A DNA stretch of 64,000 nucleotides, from positions 1 through 64,000 of the forward strand of contig JAFDEF010000015.1 of the NCBI GenBank assembly GCA_019310485.1. Reading direction: 5' to 3'. Below the pieces are notes generated by a model, which had not been told where the DNA came from, did no database searches, and saw nothing but the letters and a program-made list of their open reading frames with translations. This document shows positions 8,438-18,108 of this stretch, piece by piece; position 1 is the stretch's first letter; the number at the start of each line of letters is the position of its first letter. The position numbers and the translations under genes were made by a program. This stretch comes from Deltaproteobacteria bacterium. GTDB lineage: Bacteria > Desulfobacterota > DSM-4660 > Desulfatiglandales > HGW-15.

Positions 8438-10441
8438 ATGCGGTATGCAGAGACAGGGTTTAACTTAGAGATTGATTTATCTCGAGGAAGCATTGAGAAG
8501 GTCCCGACCGAGCCAAAACTAACCGAACTCCACCTGGGCGGTCTCGGCACTAATGCCAAGATATTGTGGGATAGAGTTCCCCCCGAGGTAGACCCCCTTT
8601 CCCCTGATAATATACTGATATTTAGCTCTGGCATTTTGGCTGCCACGCCTGCTACAGGTGCCAATCGTACCATCGTTTCAACCTTTTCTCCCCAGACTCT
8701 TTTGATGGCCTTCTCGATGATGGGAGGTTTCTTTGCACCAGAGTTGAAATACGCCGGTTATGACAAAGTCATCATCAGCGGTAAGTCCCCAAGCCTGGTT
8801 TATCTGTGGATAAAAAATGATAAGGTTGAAATACGTGATGCCAGCCACCTTCATGGGAAAGGAGCTCTTGAAACTGCAGACCTCATCAGGCAGGAGTTGA
8901 ATGAACCAAAAGCGCAGGTGGCGGCTATTGGCCTTGCGGGCGAAAACAGCGTCTACTACGCATCCATCGAGCATGGCAGGTCCAGTGCGAGTCGTGGAGG
9001 AATTGGCGCCGTTATGGGGTCTAAAGGCTTAAAGGCCATAGCAGTTCGGGGCACAGGCGATATAAGCCTTGCACGACCTGATGAATTTATCGAGCTATGT
9101 AACGAAGTACTCAAATACATACAACACCGGGCAAGCAACCCTATTAAAGGAGTGCCTCCCATTTTAGCAGGAATTGGCTCACCTCAAGAGATGGCAATCC
9201 ATGATGAGCAATGGCATACCACCAGTTTTGCTTGGGGGCATGCACGTCAGAGAAGAAAAGATTTTTGGACCAAGGAGAGAGAAAAGGAGTGGAGAGAAAC
9301 TCAGGAAAAGGCGGTAGAAAGATTGATAAGCTGCTATAACTGCCCGATGAAATGTGGAGCAGTAGTTTCCTACCCTGCCCTTGGAGTTTCAAAATACATG
9401 ATGAAGTGCTACTCCAAACTTACTTATGTTATGGCTGCCATGGCCGATGACCTGGACTTTGGTTTCAGAATCGCGGGGCGTGCTCAAGAATATGGACTTG
9501 ACAGTTACACCACGCCGCAAGTTATGGCATTCGCAATTGAGCTTTACGAGGCAGGCATTTTGACTGAGGAGGATATGCCGGGGTTTCCATCCCGCAATGA
9601 GGATAGATTTTTTTACTTGGTTGATAAGATTGCCATGAGGGAAGGGATAGGAGATGTCCTGGCCAAGGGCGTTTACTGGGCCGCACGCCAAATAGGGAAA
9701 GGAGCTGAGGCCTTTGATCATAATACCACCAAGAAACATGAACAGATGGTTATTAAGCTGGGAATGCTTAATCCCATTTACTACCTTATGTATGCCACTG
9801 GAGAGAAGATAAGCATCACACAAATTGAGGGGCAGATGCCGCAGGCCCCTCTCCCCAAGGATTACAGAGAGGAATTTATAAAAGACTGGATCCATATTCC
9901 TACCGGAAAGGAAGAAGGGTTTAAACGATTCATCTTGGAGTGGGGCGATGAAGACAAGAGATTTCCGTTTTGGCCTCCTATCGATTTGATTTGTGAACTT
10001 GTAGACTGGCAGGAGACCATGCACTACATTGATGATTGTACGGGAATTTGCGCGGGCCTGTCCTCGTTTCCAATAAAACCTCCCTACCACATACACAATA
10101 TACCTCTTTTTCTTTCCGCGGGCACAGGATTAGATATCGATGAACCAGGGCTGCTGGAAATAGTTAGAAGGAATCGAAACTTGATTAGAGCCGTTAATGT
10201 GAGAAGAGGGCTGAGGAGAAAGGACGAGAAACCTCCTGAAGACCACTGGAAGAAGAGATTCCCCGAACTGGAAGCCAAGCTGCTTGACGAGTATTACAAG
10301 TTCAGGGGATGGAACAAAGAAGGTATCCCCACTAAAGAGGCTCTGGAGGGGCTTGGCCTGGATTATGTGGCCAAAGACCTAATAGAGAGGGGCATCCTGA
10401 CAAACGGTGAGAAACCCTCTTCTAAAGAGGCTTCTGCGTGA
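8438..10441 (+). CDS. bamB: BamB-like tungsten oxidoreductase (class II benzoyl-CoA reductase type)
   Basis: A 667-residue AOR-superfamily protein. Its opening MRYAETGFNLEIDLSRG and the segments LGGLGTNAKILWDRVPPE and SSASRGGIGAVMGSKGLKA are, as I recall the family, characteristic of BamB, the tungsten active-site subunit of ATP-independent benzoyl-CoA reductase. The [4Fe-4S] cysteines are in SCYNCPMKCGA (near residues 298-308), with the distal cysteine in DDCTGICAGL. It differs from the classical AOR at 2767 throughout and has a long mid-region insert. Genes for BamC-, BamD-, BamE- and BamF-like proteins follow on the same strand. No other benzoyl-CoA pathway gene (dienoyl-CoA hydratase, ring hydrolase) is in the window, so a different acyl-CoA substrate remains possible. 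Confidence 0.8.
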   Translation: MRYAETGFNLEIDLSRGSIEKVPTEPKLTELHLGGLGTNAKILWDRVPPEVDPLSPDNILIFSSGILAATPATGANRTIVSTFSPQTLLMAFSMMGGFFAPELKYAGYDKVIISGKSPSLVYLWIKNDKVEIRDASHLHGKGALETADLIRQELNEPKAQVAAIGLAGENSVYYASIEHGRSSASRGGIGAVMGSKGLKAIAVRGTGDISLARPDEFIELCNEVLKYIQHRASNPIKGVPPILAGIGSPQEMAIHDEQWHTTSFAWGHARQRRKDFWTKEREKEWRETQEKAVERLISCYNCPMKCGAVVSYPALGVSKYMMKCYSKLTYVMAAMADDLDFGFRIAGRAQEYGLDSYTTPQVMAFAIELYEAGILTEEDMPGFPSRNEDRFFYLVDKIAMREGIGDVLAKGVYWAARQIGKGAEAFDHNTTKKHEQMVIKLGMLNPIYYLMYATGEKISITQIEGQMPQAPLPKDYREEFIKDWIHIPTGKEEGFKRFILEWGDEDKRFPFWPPIDLICELVDWQETMHYIDDCTGICAGLSSFPIKPPYHIHNIPLFLSAGTGLDIDEPGLLEIVRRNRNLIRAVNVRRGLRRKDEKPPEDHWKKRFPELEAKLLDEYYKFRGWNKEGIPTKEALEGLGLDYVAKDLIERGILTNGEKPSSKEASA

Positions 10442-10477
10442 GCAGAGGACAAACAGAGTGAAGAGGTCGTAATTGCA

Positions 10478-11047
10478 ATGAGTGAGAAAAAAAAGAAAAT
10501 AGTAAAAAGCATAAAAGTGGATGTTGACAAATGCAATGGGTGCCGGGCATGTGAGGTTGCGTGCTCTGCTTTTCATGCATCGCCAAAGTACAGCAGCAAC
10601 AATCCTGGTAGGTCCCGGGTTCGTGTAATACATGAACCCCTCAAAAACATATTTGTTCCTGTGTTTGCAGGGGAGTACACGGAAGCTGAATGTGCGGGAA
10701 GAGACAAGTACGTGATTGACGGAAAGGAATACGATGAGTGTGCCTTTTGCAGGGCATCATGCCCTTCAAGAGATTTGTTTAAGGAACCCGACTCGGGTCT
10801 TCCTCTAAAATGCGATATGTGCGAATCAGAACCTCCGCTCGAGGAGCCCTTGTGTGTTCAGTGGTGCCTGGCGGATGCTCTCACATACGAGGAAAGGGAA
10901 GAGGAAGTGGAGGAAGAGGAAGAAGAAGAGCAGATGGAAGACATTGAGTTGGGGTTGGAGTCATTGGTGGACAAATATGGGTTTGACAAGATAGTTGATG
11001 CAGTTGCCAGGCTGGCTGAGTCAAAGAAGGGCGAAATATCTAAATGA
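10478..11047 (+). CDS. bamC: BamC-like polyferredoxin subunit
   Basis: A 189-residue iron-sulfur protein of the HycB/DmsB type, expected to carry electrons into the tungsten subunit encoded just upstream. Cysteine groups are DKCNGCRACEVACSAFH near residue 14, DECAFCRASCPSRD near 87, and KCDMCE followed by EEPLCVQWCLADAL near 112-135. This gives room for three [4Fe-4S] clusters. The C-terminal tail begins with a run of mostly glutamate (REEEVEEEEEEE) and then a short helical segment, unlike a plain ferredoxin. The gene starts 36 bases after bamB, consistent with co-transcription and with the BamBC complex known from Geobacter. Confidence 0.8.
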   Translation: MSEKKKKIVKSIKVDVDKCNGCRACEVACSAFHASPKYSSNNPGRSRVRVIHEPLKNIFVPVFAGEYTEAECAGRDKYVIDGKEYDECAFCRASCPSRDLFKEPDSGLPLKCDMCESEPPLEEPLCVQWCLADALTYEEREEEVEEEEEEEQMEDIELGLESLVDKYGFDKIVDAVARLAESKKGEISK

Positions 11048-11071
11048 GAACAAAGAGGACTGAGGAAGAAA

Positions 11072-12223
11072 GTGGAAAACCTGGCCGACTTTAAAGAGAT
11101 AGTAGATCTCATAAAAGACAACGGTGGAGAAGCCTTCAGTAGATGTTTTGAGTGCGGATTGTGCGATACTGTTTGTCCCTGGAACAGGGTAACAACACTC
11201 AGCATGCGCAAGATAGTTCGACAGGCCACTTTTGGTTTGACGGAAATTGAAAATGAAGAGATTTGGCGCTGCACCACTTGCGGAAGATGCCCTCAGCGCT
11301 GTCCACGGGACGTACAACAAATAGAATCGGTAGTATCCTTGCGTAGGATTGCAACGGAATACGGCGTTTTCCCCACCCCTGTCAAGCCTGTGCGTACGGC
11401 AAGTGCAAGTCTGGTCGCTGAAGGCAACCCCTTGAATGAGGAACGCAGCAAAAGGGCAGATTGGGCCAAGGATCTGTCCGTAAAGACTTTTGCCGAGGGA
11501 ATGGAGATTTTATACTTTCCCGGTTGCTATCTCAGCTATGACCCGAGACTAAAAAAGGTGGGCAGAGCTACGGCCACTATTCTTAGCCGTGCAGGAGTAG
11601 ATTTTGGGATACTCGGAGCGAAGGAGAATTGCTGCGGGGAAAGCATCCGAAAGACAGGGGAGGAGGAATTATTCAAACGCTTGGCCAGGGAAAACATCAA
11701 AAACTTTATTGATAACGGGGTGAAAAAGATCCTTGTCTCCTCGCCTCATTGCTACCACACCTTTAAAAACGAGTATCCTGAATTTAGGGTGAACTTCGAG
11801 ATCGTTCATATCACCCAGTTCTTGCTTGAGCTTATTAGCCAGGGAAGGCTTAAGCTCAACAAGGAGTATAAGAAGAAAGTTACCTATCATGATCCATGTT
11901 ACTTGGGACGGCATAACGGAATATATGAAGAGCCCCGAGAGATCCTGAAGAACGTGCCGGGCCTAGAATTGACGGAGATGCCCGACACCCTGGCAGACAG
12001 CCTGTGTTGCGGAGGGGGTGGGGGCAGGATATGGATGGAAACACCAAAGGGGGAAAGGTTCTCTGATCTCAGGTTAGGACAGGCCATAGGCGTGGGGGCT
12101 GAAGCTCTGGTCACGTGCTGCCCTTATTGCATTACCAATTTCGAAGACAGCAGGTTGAATCTGGAGGGGGGCGAAGCCATAGAGGTCAAAGATATAACGG
12201 AAATAGTACTGGAAACTATGTAG
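11072..12223 (+). CDS. bamD: BamD-like HdrC/HdrB fusion iron-sulfur protein
   Basis: A 383-residue protein joining an HdrC-like domain and an HdrB/HdrD-like domain. The N-terminal part has two [4Fe-4S] motifs, CFECGLCDTVCPWNR near residue 24 and CTTCGRCPQRCPRD near 67. The C-terminal part has two CCG modules, GCYLSYDP...ENCCGES (about 150-192) and DPCYLG...SLCCGGGGG (about 275-313), which in HdrB bind the noncubane clusters. It therefore resembles the disulfide-reducing arm of heterodisulfide reductase reused as an electron carrier. The GTG start at 11072 has GAGGAAG upstream and follows bamC by 24 bases. Confidence 0.82.
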   Translation: MENLADFKEIVDLIKDNGGEAFSRCFECGLCDTVCPWNRVTTLSMRKIVRQATFGLTEIENEEIWRCTTCGRCPQRCPRDVQQIESVVSLRRIATEYGVFPTPVKPVRTASASLVAEGNPLNEERSKRADWAKDLSVKTFAEGMEILYFPGCYLSYDPRLKKVGRATATILSRAGVDFGILGAKENCCGESIRKTGEEELFKRLARENIKNFIDNGVKKILVSSPHCYHTFKNEYPEFRVNFEIVHITQFLLELISQGRLKLNKEYKKKVTYHDPCYLGRHNGIYEEPREILKNVPGLELTEMPDTLADSLCCGGGGGRIWMETPKGERFSDLRLGQAIGVGAEALVTCCPYCITNFEDSRLNLEGGEAIEVKDITEIVLETM

Positions 12224-12356
12224 AATAAGCGCGGCCAGGCCGGCCAACTGCGTTACAATTATGACAAGAACCTTATGCTATTTCAGCTCTTTTCCATGAT
12301 CCTATTTCCTAGTTTTAGAAGGTTAAAGAGCTAAAATCTGATTGAGGTGATGGCAA

Positions 12357-15300
12357 GTGGAAAAGGAACTACTGATAAAAGAAAAGATTCAACAACTTCG
12401 CAAAAGTGTTGGGGACGGTAATTTCGGAGACGTAATGGTTGTTGGTGGAGGGATAAGCGGTATTCAAGCTTCTCTTGATCTAGCCACTGCCGGTTTCAGG
12501 GTCTACCTTGTTGAAAGATTACCTGCTATCGGCGGCCATATGGCTCAGCTGGACAAGACCTTCCCCACCAATGACTGCTCCATGTGAATACTTGCGCCCA
12601 AACTGGTCGAGGTCGGCCGGCATCCTAACATAGAGGTTCTTACCTATACCGAAATTGACCGCGTAGAAGGTGGAGCAGGAGACTTCAGGATAACCCTGAT
12701 TAAGAAGCCCAGGTATGTCATAGAGGACAAATGCACAGGGTGTACTACCTGTGTGGAATACTGCCCTGTGGAATTCCCTGATCCATACAACCAGGAAATA
12801 TCCAACAATAAAGCCGTGCATATCTACTTCTCGCAGGCAGTTCCTCTCATTACCTACATTGATGAGAGCTGTCTTTACCTTAAAGAGAAAAAATGCGCCA
12901 TCTGTGAATCAGTCTGCCAGAATGAAGCCATAGATCTCAAGCAGGAACCCGAAAAAATGGAAATAAAAGTAGGGGCGATAGTGCTTTCTCCCGGCTTTGA
13001 GCCGTTTGATCCAAGGGTCAAGGAAGAATATGGCTATGGAAAGCTCCAGAACGTGGTAACCAGCCTGGACTATGAACGGCTCCTGTGCTCTACTGGGCCA
13101 TACGAAGGTGAGATATTGCGCGCTTCGGACAAGAAACACCCTCACAAAATAGCCTGGATTCAATGCGTCGGATCAAGGCGAGTCACACATGGCGACAACA
13201 GTTACTGTTCGGCTGTGTGCTGCACCTATACACAAAAACAGGTAATCCTTACAAAAGATCATAACGCGGATGCAGAATGCACTGTATTTCATAATGATAT
13301 TCGCTCCTATGGCAAGGATTTTGAAACTTATTACCAGAGAGCTGAGCAGCTACCGGGGACACGCTTCATAAGAAGTTACGTTTCAATCGTGGGAGAAGAT
13401 CCGGAAACCAAGAATGTGATTGTAAGGTATGCTACTGCGCAGGAGGGAGTGAAAGAGGAAGACTTCGACCTGGTGGTGCTGTCAGTTGGATTGAATCCCC
13501 CTGCTGATTACAAAAGCCTGGCAGAGAAATTTGGCATCGAGCTTGATTCGCACGGTTTTTGCAAAACCAATCCTGTGAATCCTATTGAGACCTCTCGCCC
13601 GGGTATTTTTGCTAGCGGAGCCTTCCAGGGCCCTGTCGACATTCCCGAGTCGGTTTTTTCCGCCAGCGGAGCAGGTTCCCAGTGTGGAGAGCTTCTTGCC
13701 TACAGGCGTGGCAAGCTCGCAAAGGAAAGGGTATATGAGCCGGAAAAAGATCTTTCTGGGGAAGAACCTAGGGTAGGTGTTTTTGTGTGTCATTGCGGGG
13801 CAAACATTGGAAGAGTAGTGGATGTTCCATCTACGGTTGAATATGCACTGGGTCTACCTAATGTTGTCTATGCTCAAGAACAGCTATTTTCATGTGCTAC
13901 TAATTCTGCCAAAGAAATAACGGACATGATAAAGGAAAAAGGGCTCAACCGAGTGGTTGTTGCTGCCTGCAGTCCCAGAACTCTTGAACCCTTGTTCTGG
14001 GACACGCTTCGGGAAGCTGGAATCAATCAATATTTCCTTGAAATGGCCAATATCAGGGAACATTGCTCCTGGGTACACTCTTTAGAAAAGGAAGAAGCCA
14101 CACTGAAAGCAAAGGACATAATCAGGATGGCGGTAGCCAGGGCTCGTCACCTGGAGCCGCTTCAAGAAATTGACCTGCCTGTAAACAAAGCTGCATTGAT
14201 TGTGGGTGGAGGTATAGCCGGCATGACCTGTGCCCTGTCAATAGCCAAGCAGGGGCATGAGGTTCACCTGGTAGAAAAGAACCCAGAGCTTGGGGGAATG
14301 GCAAGAAGAATCCATTACACCCTGGAAGGGCTAGACGTTCAATCCTATTTGGGGGATCTTGTAGCCAAGGTCTATCAGCATCCCTCAATACACGTCTATA
14401 CTGATGCTACAATCACAGAGGCAACAGGGTATGTGGGCAATTTCGTCACCAAGGTGGAATCAGGAACAAGGGTGGCTGAGATAAAACACGGGGTAGCTAT
14501 TATCGCGGCAGGTGCGAGGGAATACAAGCCCACTGAGTATCTTTACGGAGAAGATGACAGGGTAATGACGCACCTCGAGCTGGAGGAGCACATTGCCAAA
14601 AGCGATGAAAAAGTAACTAAAGCAAAGAGCCTGGTAATGATTCAATGTGTGGGGTGTAGAAATGAAGACAGGAATTACTGCAGCCGGATATGCTGTACCC
14701 TCGCTGTAAAAAACGCCCTCAAATTGAAGGAGATAAATCCGGAGATGGATATCTACATCCTCTTCCGGGATATGAGAACCTATGGGTTCAGGGAAGATTA
14801 TTACCGTGAAGCATCAAATAAAGATGTAAAGTTCATTCGATATGAACCCGACGATAAACCCGGCGTAGAAGCGGCTGAGCGTGAGGGGCACCCTGTTCTG
14901 AGAGTTAGCGTGTCTGATAATATCTTAGGCCAAAAGCTCGCAATAGATGCAGACATAATAGCTCTGGCTGCAGCGGTTATACCTCCGGAAGCAAACAAAG
15001 AAATATCCCAATTGTTCAAGGTCACCCTGGGGCCGGATGACTTCTTCAAGGAAGCCCACGTTAAGCTAAGACCTGTGGAGTTTGCTGCAGAAGGCGTTTA
15101 TCTTTGCGGGATGGCTCATTATCCCAAGCATATTCCTGAGGCGATTAACCAGGCTTACGGAGCTGCGGGCCGAGCCTTGACTCTTCTTTCCCACGATATT
15201 GTCACTGTTTCGGGTTCTGTTTGCGAGGTGGAGGAAAAGAGGTGCATGGGATGTGGGGCGTGTATCTCGGTCTGTGCCTATAGTGCAATAGAGTTTCGTG

Positions 15301-15491
15301 AAACACGCCAGGGGAGAAAGGCCGTAGTTAATCCTGTTATCTGCAAAGGGGATGGTCTGTGTAATGCAATGTGCCCCACAGGGGCTATTTCGTTAAAGCA
15401 CTACACTGATGAAGAGATCATAAGCCAGATTGATGCAGCGGCAGAAGAGGAGATTCCACAAAAAATGGAAGCCGCTGTTGGTGATATATAG
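12357..15491 (+). CDS. bamE: BamE/HdrA-like bifurcating flavoprotein, predicted selenoprotein (Sec77)
   Basis: Reading through the in-frame TGA at 12585-12587 gives a 1044-residue HdrA-like protein. The TGA falls in [15 protein letters not shown], where HdrA proteins have cysteine or, in known selenoproteins, Sec. The sequence continues in frame with family features on both sides. Order: FAD fold [12 protein letters not shown] (about 27), Sec77, two ferredoxin motifs ([26 protein letters not shown]), CVGSRR...CSAVCC (about 267), a second FAD fold [15 protein letters not shown] (about 612), [17 protein letters not shown] (about 762), and C-terminal [10 protein letters not shown] and GDGLCNAMC clusters. 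It is thus a tandem HdrA-type protein. GTG start with GAGGTGA upstream. It probably bifurcates electrons for the BamB-like enzyme. Confidence 0.9.
12603..12620 (+). promoter_or_regulatory. bSECIS-like hairpin of the HdrA-like gene
   Basis: The mRNA 15 bases after the UGA can form a 7-bp stem, CUGGUCG with CGGCCGG (two G-U pairs near the base, one inside), closing a 4-base AGGU loop. Bacterial SECIS elements are small stem-loops shortly after UGA with a G among the first two loop bases. Here the loop begins 22 bases after UGA, inside the usual range. Confidence 0.72.
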
Positions 15492-15514
15492 AAGCACAAA
15501 TGGGGTAAGAACGA

Positions 15515-16372
15515 ATGAGTACTAGATCCATATTTAAGCCGAGAATTCTGGGCTTTGTGTGCCACTGGTGAGGATACGGGGCTGCTGACCTAGCTGGAGT
15601 TTCCAGACTACAATATTCAACTGAAATCAGGCTTATTAGAGTTATGTGCTCGGGCAGAGTGGACCTGGCGTTTGTGCTCAGAGCCTTCTTGAATGGAATG
15701 GACGGGGTATTTATTGGCGGGTGCCGTTTAAACGAATGTAACTATGTTACCCACGGGAATTACCGTGCGCTAAACATGGTGCTCCTGTGCAAAAGAATAA
15801 TGGAACACATTGGGCTCAACCCGGAGAGGCTAAGTATCGAATTTATGACTTCCGGCGAGGGAATCCGTTTTGCCCAGTTAATGAACATGTTCGGCAAGAA
15901 AATCAAGGGCCTGGGACCTCTTGGAAAAGCTGAAGGAATCAGTGAAAATGAACTAAAGTCTAAACTCGAAGAAGTGAGGAAGCTGATTCCCTACATTAAG
16001 ATAGTGGAAAGAGAGAAGCTGGAGTCTCGTCTTGAAAACGAAGAAGAATATGAGGGTTATTTCACACGCGAGGAGATAGAGAGTTTATTTCGCGAAGTAC
16101 CTTCCTACTACATTGATCCTGAAAAGTGCCAGGCCTGCATGATTTGCCTCAGGAAATGTCCTGCAGAGGCTGTTATAGGAGGCAAGAACCTGATACACGT
16201 AATTGACCAGGATAAATGCATAAAGTGCGGAACATGCTTTGAATCTTGCCCCCCGCGCTTTGCTGCCGTGAAAAAGATTACCGGTGAGCCTGCACCTCCT
16301 CCAATTCCTGAAGAACAAAGAACCATAGTCCGAAAGAGCAAGAAAACCAGCAAGAGAACCAGTGCCGCATAA
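15515..16372 (+). CDS. bamF: BamF/MvhD-like protein with ferredoxin domain, predicted selenoprotein (Sec19)
   Basis: From the ATG at 15515 the frame runs through TGA at 15569-15571 to 16372, giving 285 residues. The N-terminus reads RILGFVCHW-U-GYGAADLAGV; MvhD/FrhD proteins have FxCNWCxYxGAD here, so Sec replaces the second cysteine of the cluster-binding CxxC. The MvhD core continues (MCSGRVDLAFVLRAF, GCRLNECNY). The C-terminal part adds a two-cluster ferredoxin (KCQACMICLRKCP near 199, KCIKCGTCFESCPP near 233) and a basic tail. MvhD passes electrons to HdrA, and the gene starts 23 bases after bamE, so the two predicted selenoproteins probably contact each other. An annotation that stops at UGA would start at 15644 and lose the motif. 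Confidence 0.9.
15594..15606 (+). promoter_or_regulatory. bSECIS-like hairpin of the MvhD-like gene
   Basis: Twenty-two bases after the UGA, CUGGA pairs perfectly with UCCAG around a GUU loop. The stem is short (5 bp), but loop position and the G at the first loop base meet the bacterial SECIS pattern. It is weaker than the hairpins in the HdrA-like and rnfB genes. Confidence 0.6.
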
Positions 16373-16418
16373 AGCCCGGCAATGCTAAAATATCCTCCTC
16401 CACAAGGAAGAAAAATAG

Positions 16419-17273
16419 TTGAACGGGTCAGGAAATAATACTAGATCCTACCAGGTTATTTGGTGTGAAAGAGACATCTGCCGGAGCAGTTCTCAAGAAT
16501 TGATTGGAGAAGAACCTCTTTTGATTCGTATTGATGGGAAAGCATATTCAGTGGTAATGAGAACGCCCGGGGAGGAGGTATTCCACGCAGCGGGCCTATG
16601 TCTTGGGGAAGGGATCGTGGATTCTCCTGACGATTTTGCCACCATAGGCTACTGTGAAGAACTGGATCCAAATGCTATTGATATTCGGCTTAGACCCGAA
16701 AGGCGCCAAAGAATTCCTGATATTCTTGACAGAAGGGGCTTTGTCAGCCAGACCAGTTGCGGCATTTGCGGCAAAGAAATGATCAGGGACCTCTTTCAGA
16801 TACTGGCGCCCGCTCAAGATGACTTCAAAATTGAGATCAGCCGGGTTCTTGATTGTGCCAACAGACTTTCAAGAAACCAGAGCTACTACCAGAGAACAAA
16901 GGGATCGCACGCTGCAATGATATTTGACAATCAGCTTGAGGTGATCTCTTTTGCTGAAGATGTCGGTCGACACAATGCCCTTGACAAGGCAATAGGAAAG
17001 GCCTTTATGAATAAGAAGCTGCCCGAGGCCTCAATTCTGATTCTGTCTTCAAGGATAAGCTATGAATTGGTCCAAAAAGCCGCAAGAGCGCAGATCCCGA
17101 TCATGATCAGCAAATCAAGACCAACCGCCCTTGCCGCTGAAATGGGCCTAGCCCTTAACATGACTCTTGCATGCTCTCCCAGTGAATCAGAGTTGATAAT
17201 AGTATGCGGTGAAAAACGACTGCTGAGACAACAGAATACCTTGATGGGGCTGAAAACAGCAGGGCTGGCTTGA
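16419..17273 (+). CDS. fdhD: FdhD, sulfur-carrier/sulfurtransferase for formate dehydrogenase-type enzymes
   Basis: A 284-residue FdhD-family protein. FdhD transfers sulfur from a cysteine desulfurase to the Mo or W bis-pterin cofactor of formate dehydrogenases and relatives. The active-site loop TSCGICGKE with both cysteines is near residues 112-120, and ISFAEDVGRHNALDKAIGKA is the conserved cofactor-binding stretch. TTG start, with AAGGAAG about 10 bases upstream. It follows bamF by 46 bases and may share its transcript. The client enzyme is not certain: it could be the molybdopterin oxidoreductase cut by the left window edge or a formate dehydrogenase elsewhere. Confidence 0.9.
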   Translation: MNGSGNNTRSYQVIWCERDICRSSSQELIGEEPLLIRIDGKAYSVVMRTPGEEVFHAAGLCLGEGIVDSPDDFATIGYCEELDPNAIDIRLRPERRQRIPDILDRRGFVSQTSCGICGKEMIRDLFQILAPAQDDFKIEISRVLDCANRLSRNQSYYQRTKGSHAAMIFDNQLEVISFAEDVGRHNALDKAIGKAFMNKKLPEASILILSSRISYELVQKAARAQIPIMISKSRPTALAAEMGLALNMTLACSPSESELIIVCGEKRLLRQQNTLMGLKTAGLA

Positions 17274-17279
17274 AGATCA

Positions 17280-17996
17280 ATGATGAACAAGGTTGATAAG
17301 AAATATCTTGAACCAACATCCATTATAGATAGTGACAATAAGGATATCATCCATTTTGCCATTGACACTATCGGAGATAGCTCCGCTGACGAAATAGATA
17401 AAGCGGTAAAGCTTTACTATGCGGTGCGTGATGGAATATGGTACGATCCTTACTCTCCTTTTTACCTCCCCGAGCACTACCGTGCGAGCAATATCCTTAA
17501 AAGAAAAAGAGGGTTTTGCGTGCCAAAAGCTTCACTGCTTTGCGCTCTTGCAAGGGCAGTCGGCATTCCCGCAAGGGTCGGCTTTGCAGATGTGCGCAAT
17601 CACCTTGCCACCAAACAACTCCTTGAAAGGATGGGTTCTGATCTTTTTGTTTACCACGGCTTTGCCCACCTCTACCTCAAGGGAAAATGGGTCATAGCAA
17701 CGCCTGCTTTTAACGCCGAACTTTGCAAGAAACACAACGTGGCCCCGCTGGAATTCAACGGCCGTGAAGATTCCATTTTTCAGGCATACAACCTGGAACA
17801 AAAGGAATTCATGGAGTATGTAACCTATCACGGGGTGTTTGCGGATATCCCTGTGAAAGAGATTGTCTCTGCGTGGGAGAAGGCTTACGGCAAACACCGA
17901 ATTCAGCGGTGGATAGAGGAGCTTGAGCGATCCGGGGGCAAATCGCTCAAGGATTTCTATGCCGAGGACCTGATCGAAAAGAAAGCCTTTACCTGA
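17280..17996 (+). CDS. Transglutaminase-like domain protein
   Basis: A 238-residue protein with the papain-like transglutaminase fold seen in many bacterial cysteine proteases. The catalytic cysteine is in KRGFCVPKASLLCALARAVGIPAR (about 77-100) and the histidine is in VYHGFAHLYLKGKWV (about 125-139). A downstream ATPAFN supplies an Asn or nearby acidic position instead of a clear catalytic Asp. There is no signal peptide, so it is probably cytoplasmic. It begins 7 bases after fdhD and is likely co-transcribed with it. The family includes proteases and transferases, and the substrate is unknown. Confidence 0.78.
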   Translation: MMNKVDKKYLEPTSIIDSDNKDIIHFAIDTIGDSSADEIDKAVKLYYAVRDGIWYDPYSPFYLPEHYRASNILKRKRGFCVPKASLLCALARAVGIPARVGFADVRNHLATKQLLERMGSDLFVYHGFAHLYLKGKWVIATPAFNAELCKKHNVAPLEFNGREDSIFQAYNLEQKEFMEYVTYHGVFADIPVKEIVSAWEKAYGKHRIQRWIEELERSGGKSLKDFYAEDLIEKKAFT

Positions 17997-18108
17997 GGAC
18001 GGGCAACTCTAAGAGCCGCACTTGAGTTCAAATTTTCGATCGTGTGCCCTTTCATCTGCAAAGCTCTCATTCAACCTTGGAGGGCTAATGATCCCCAGGC
18101 AGTCATAG

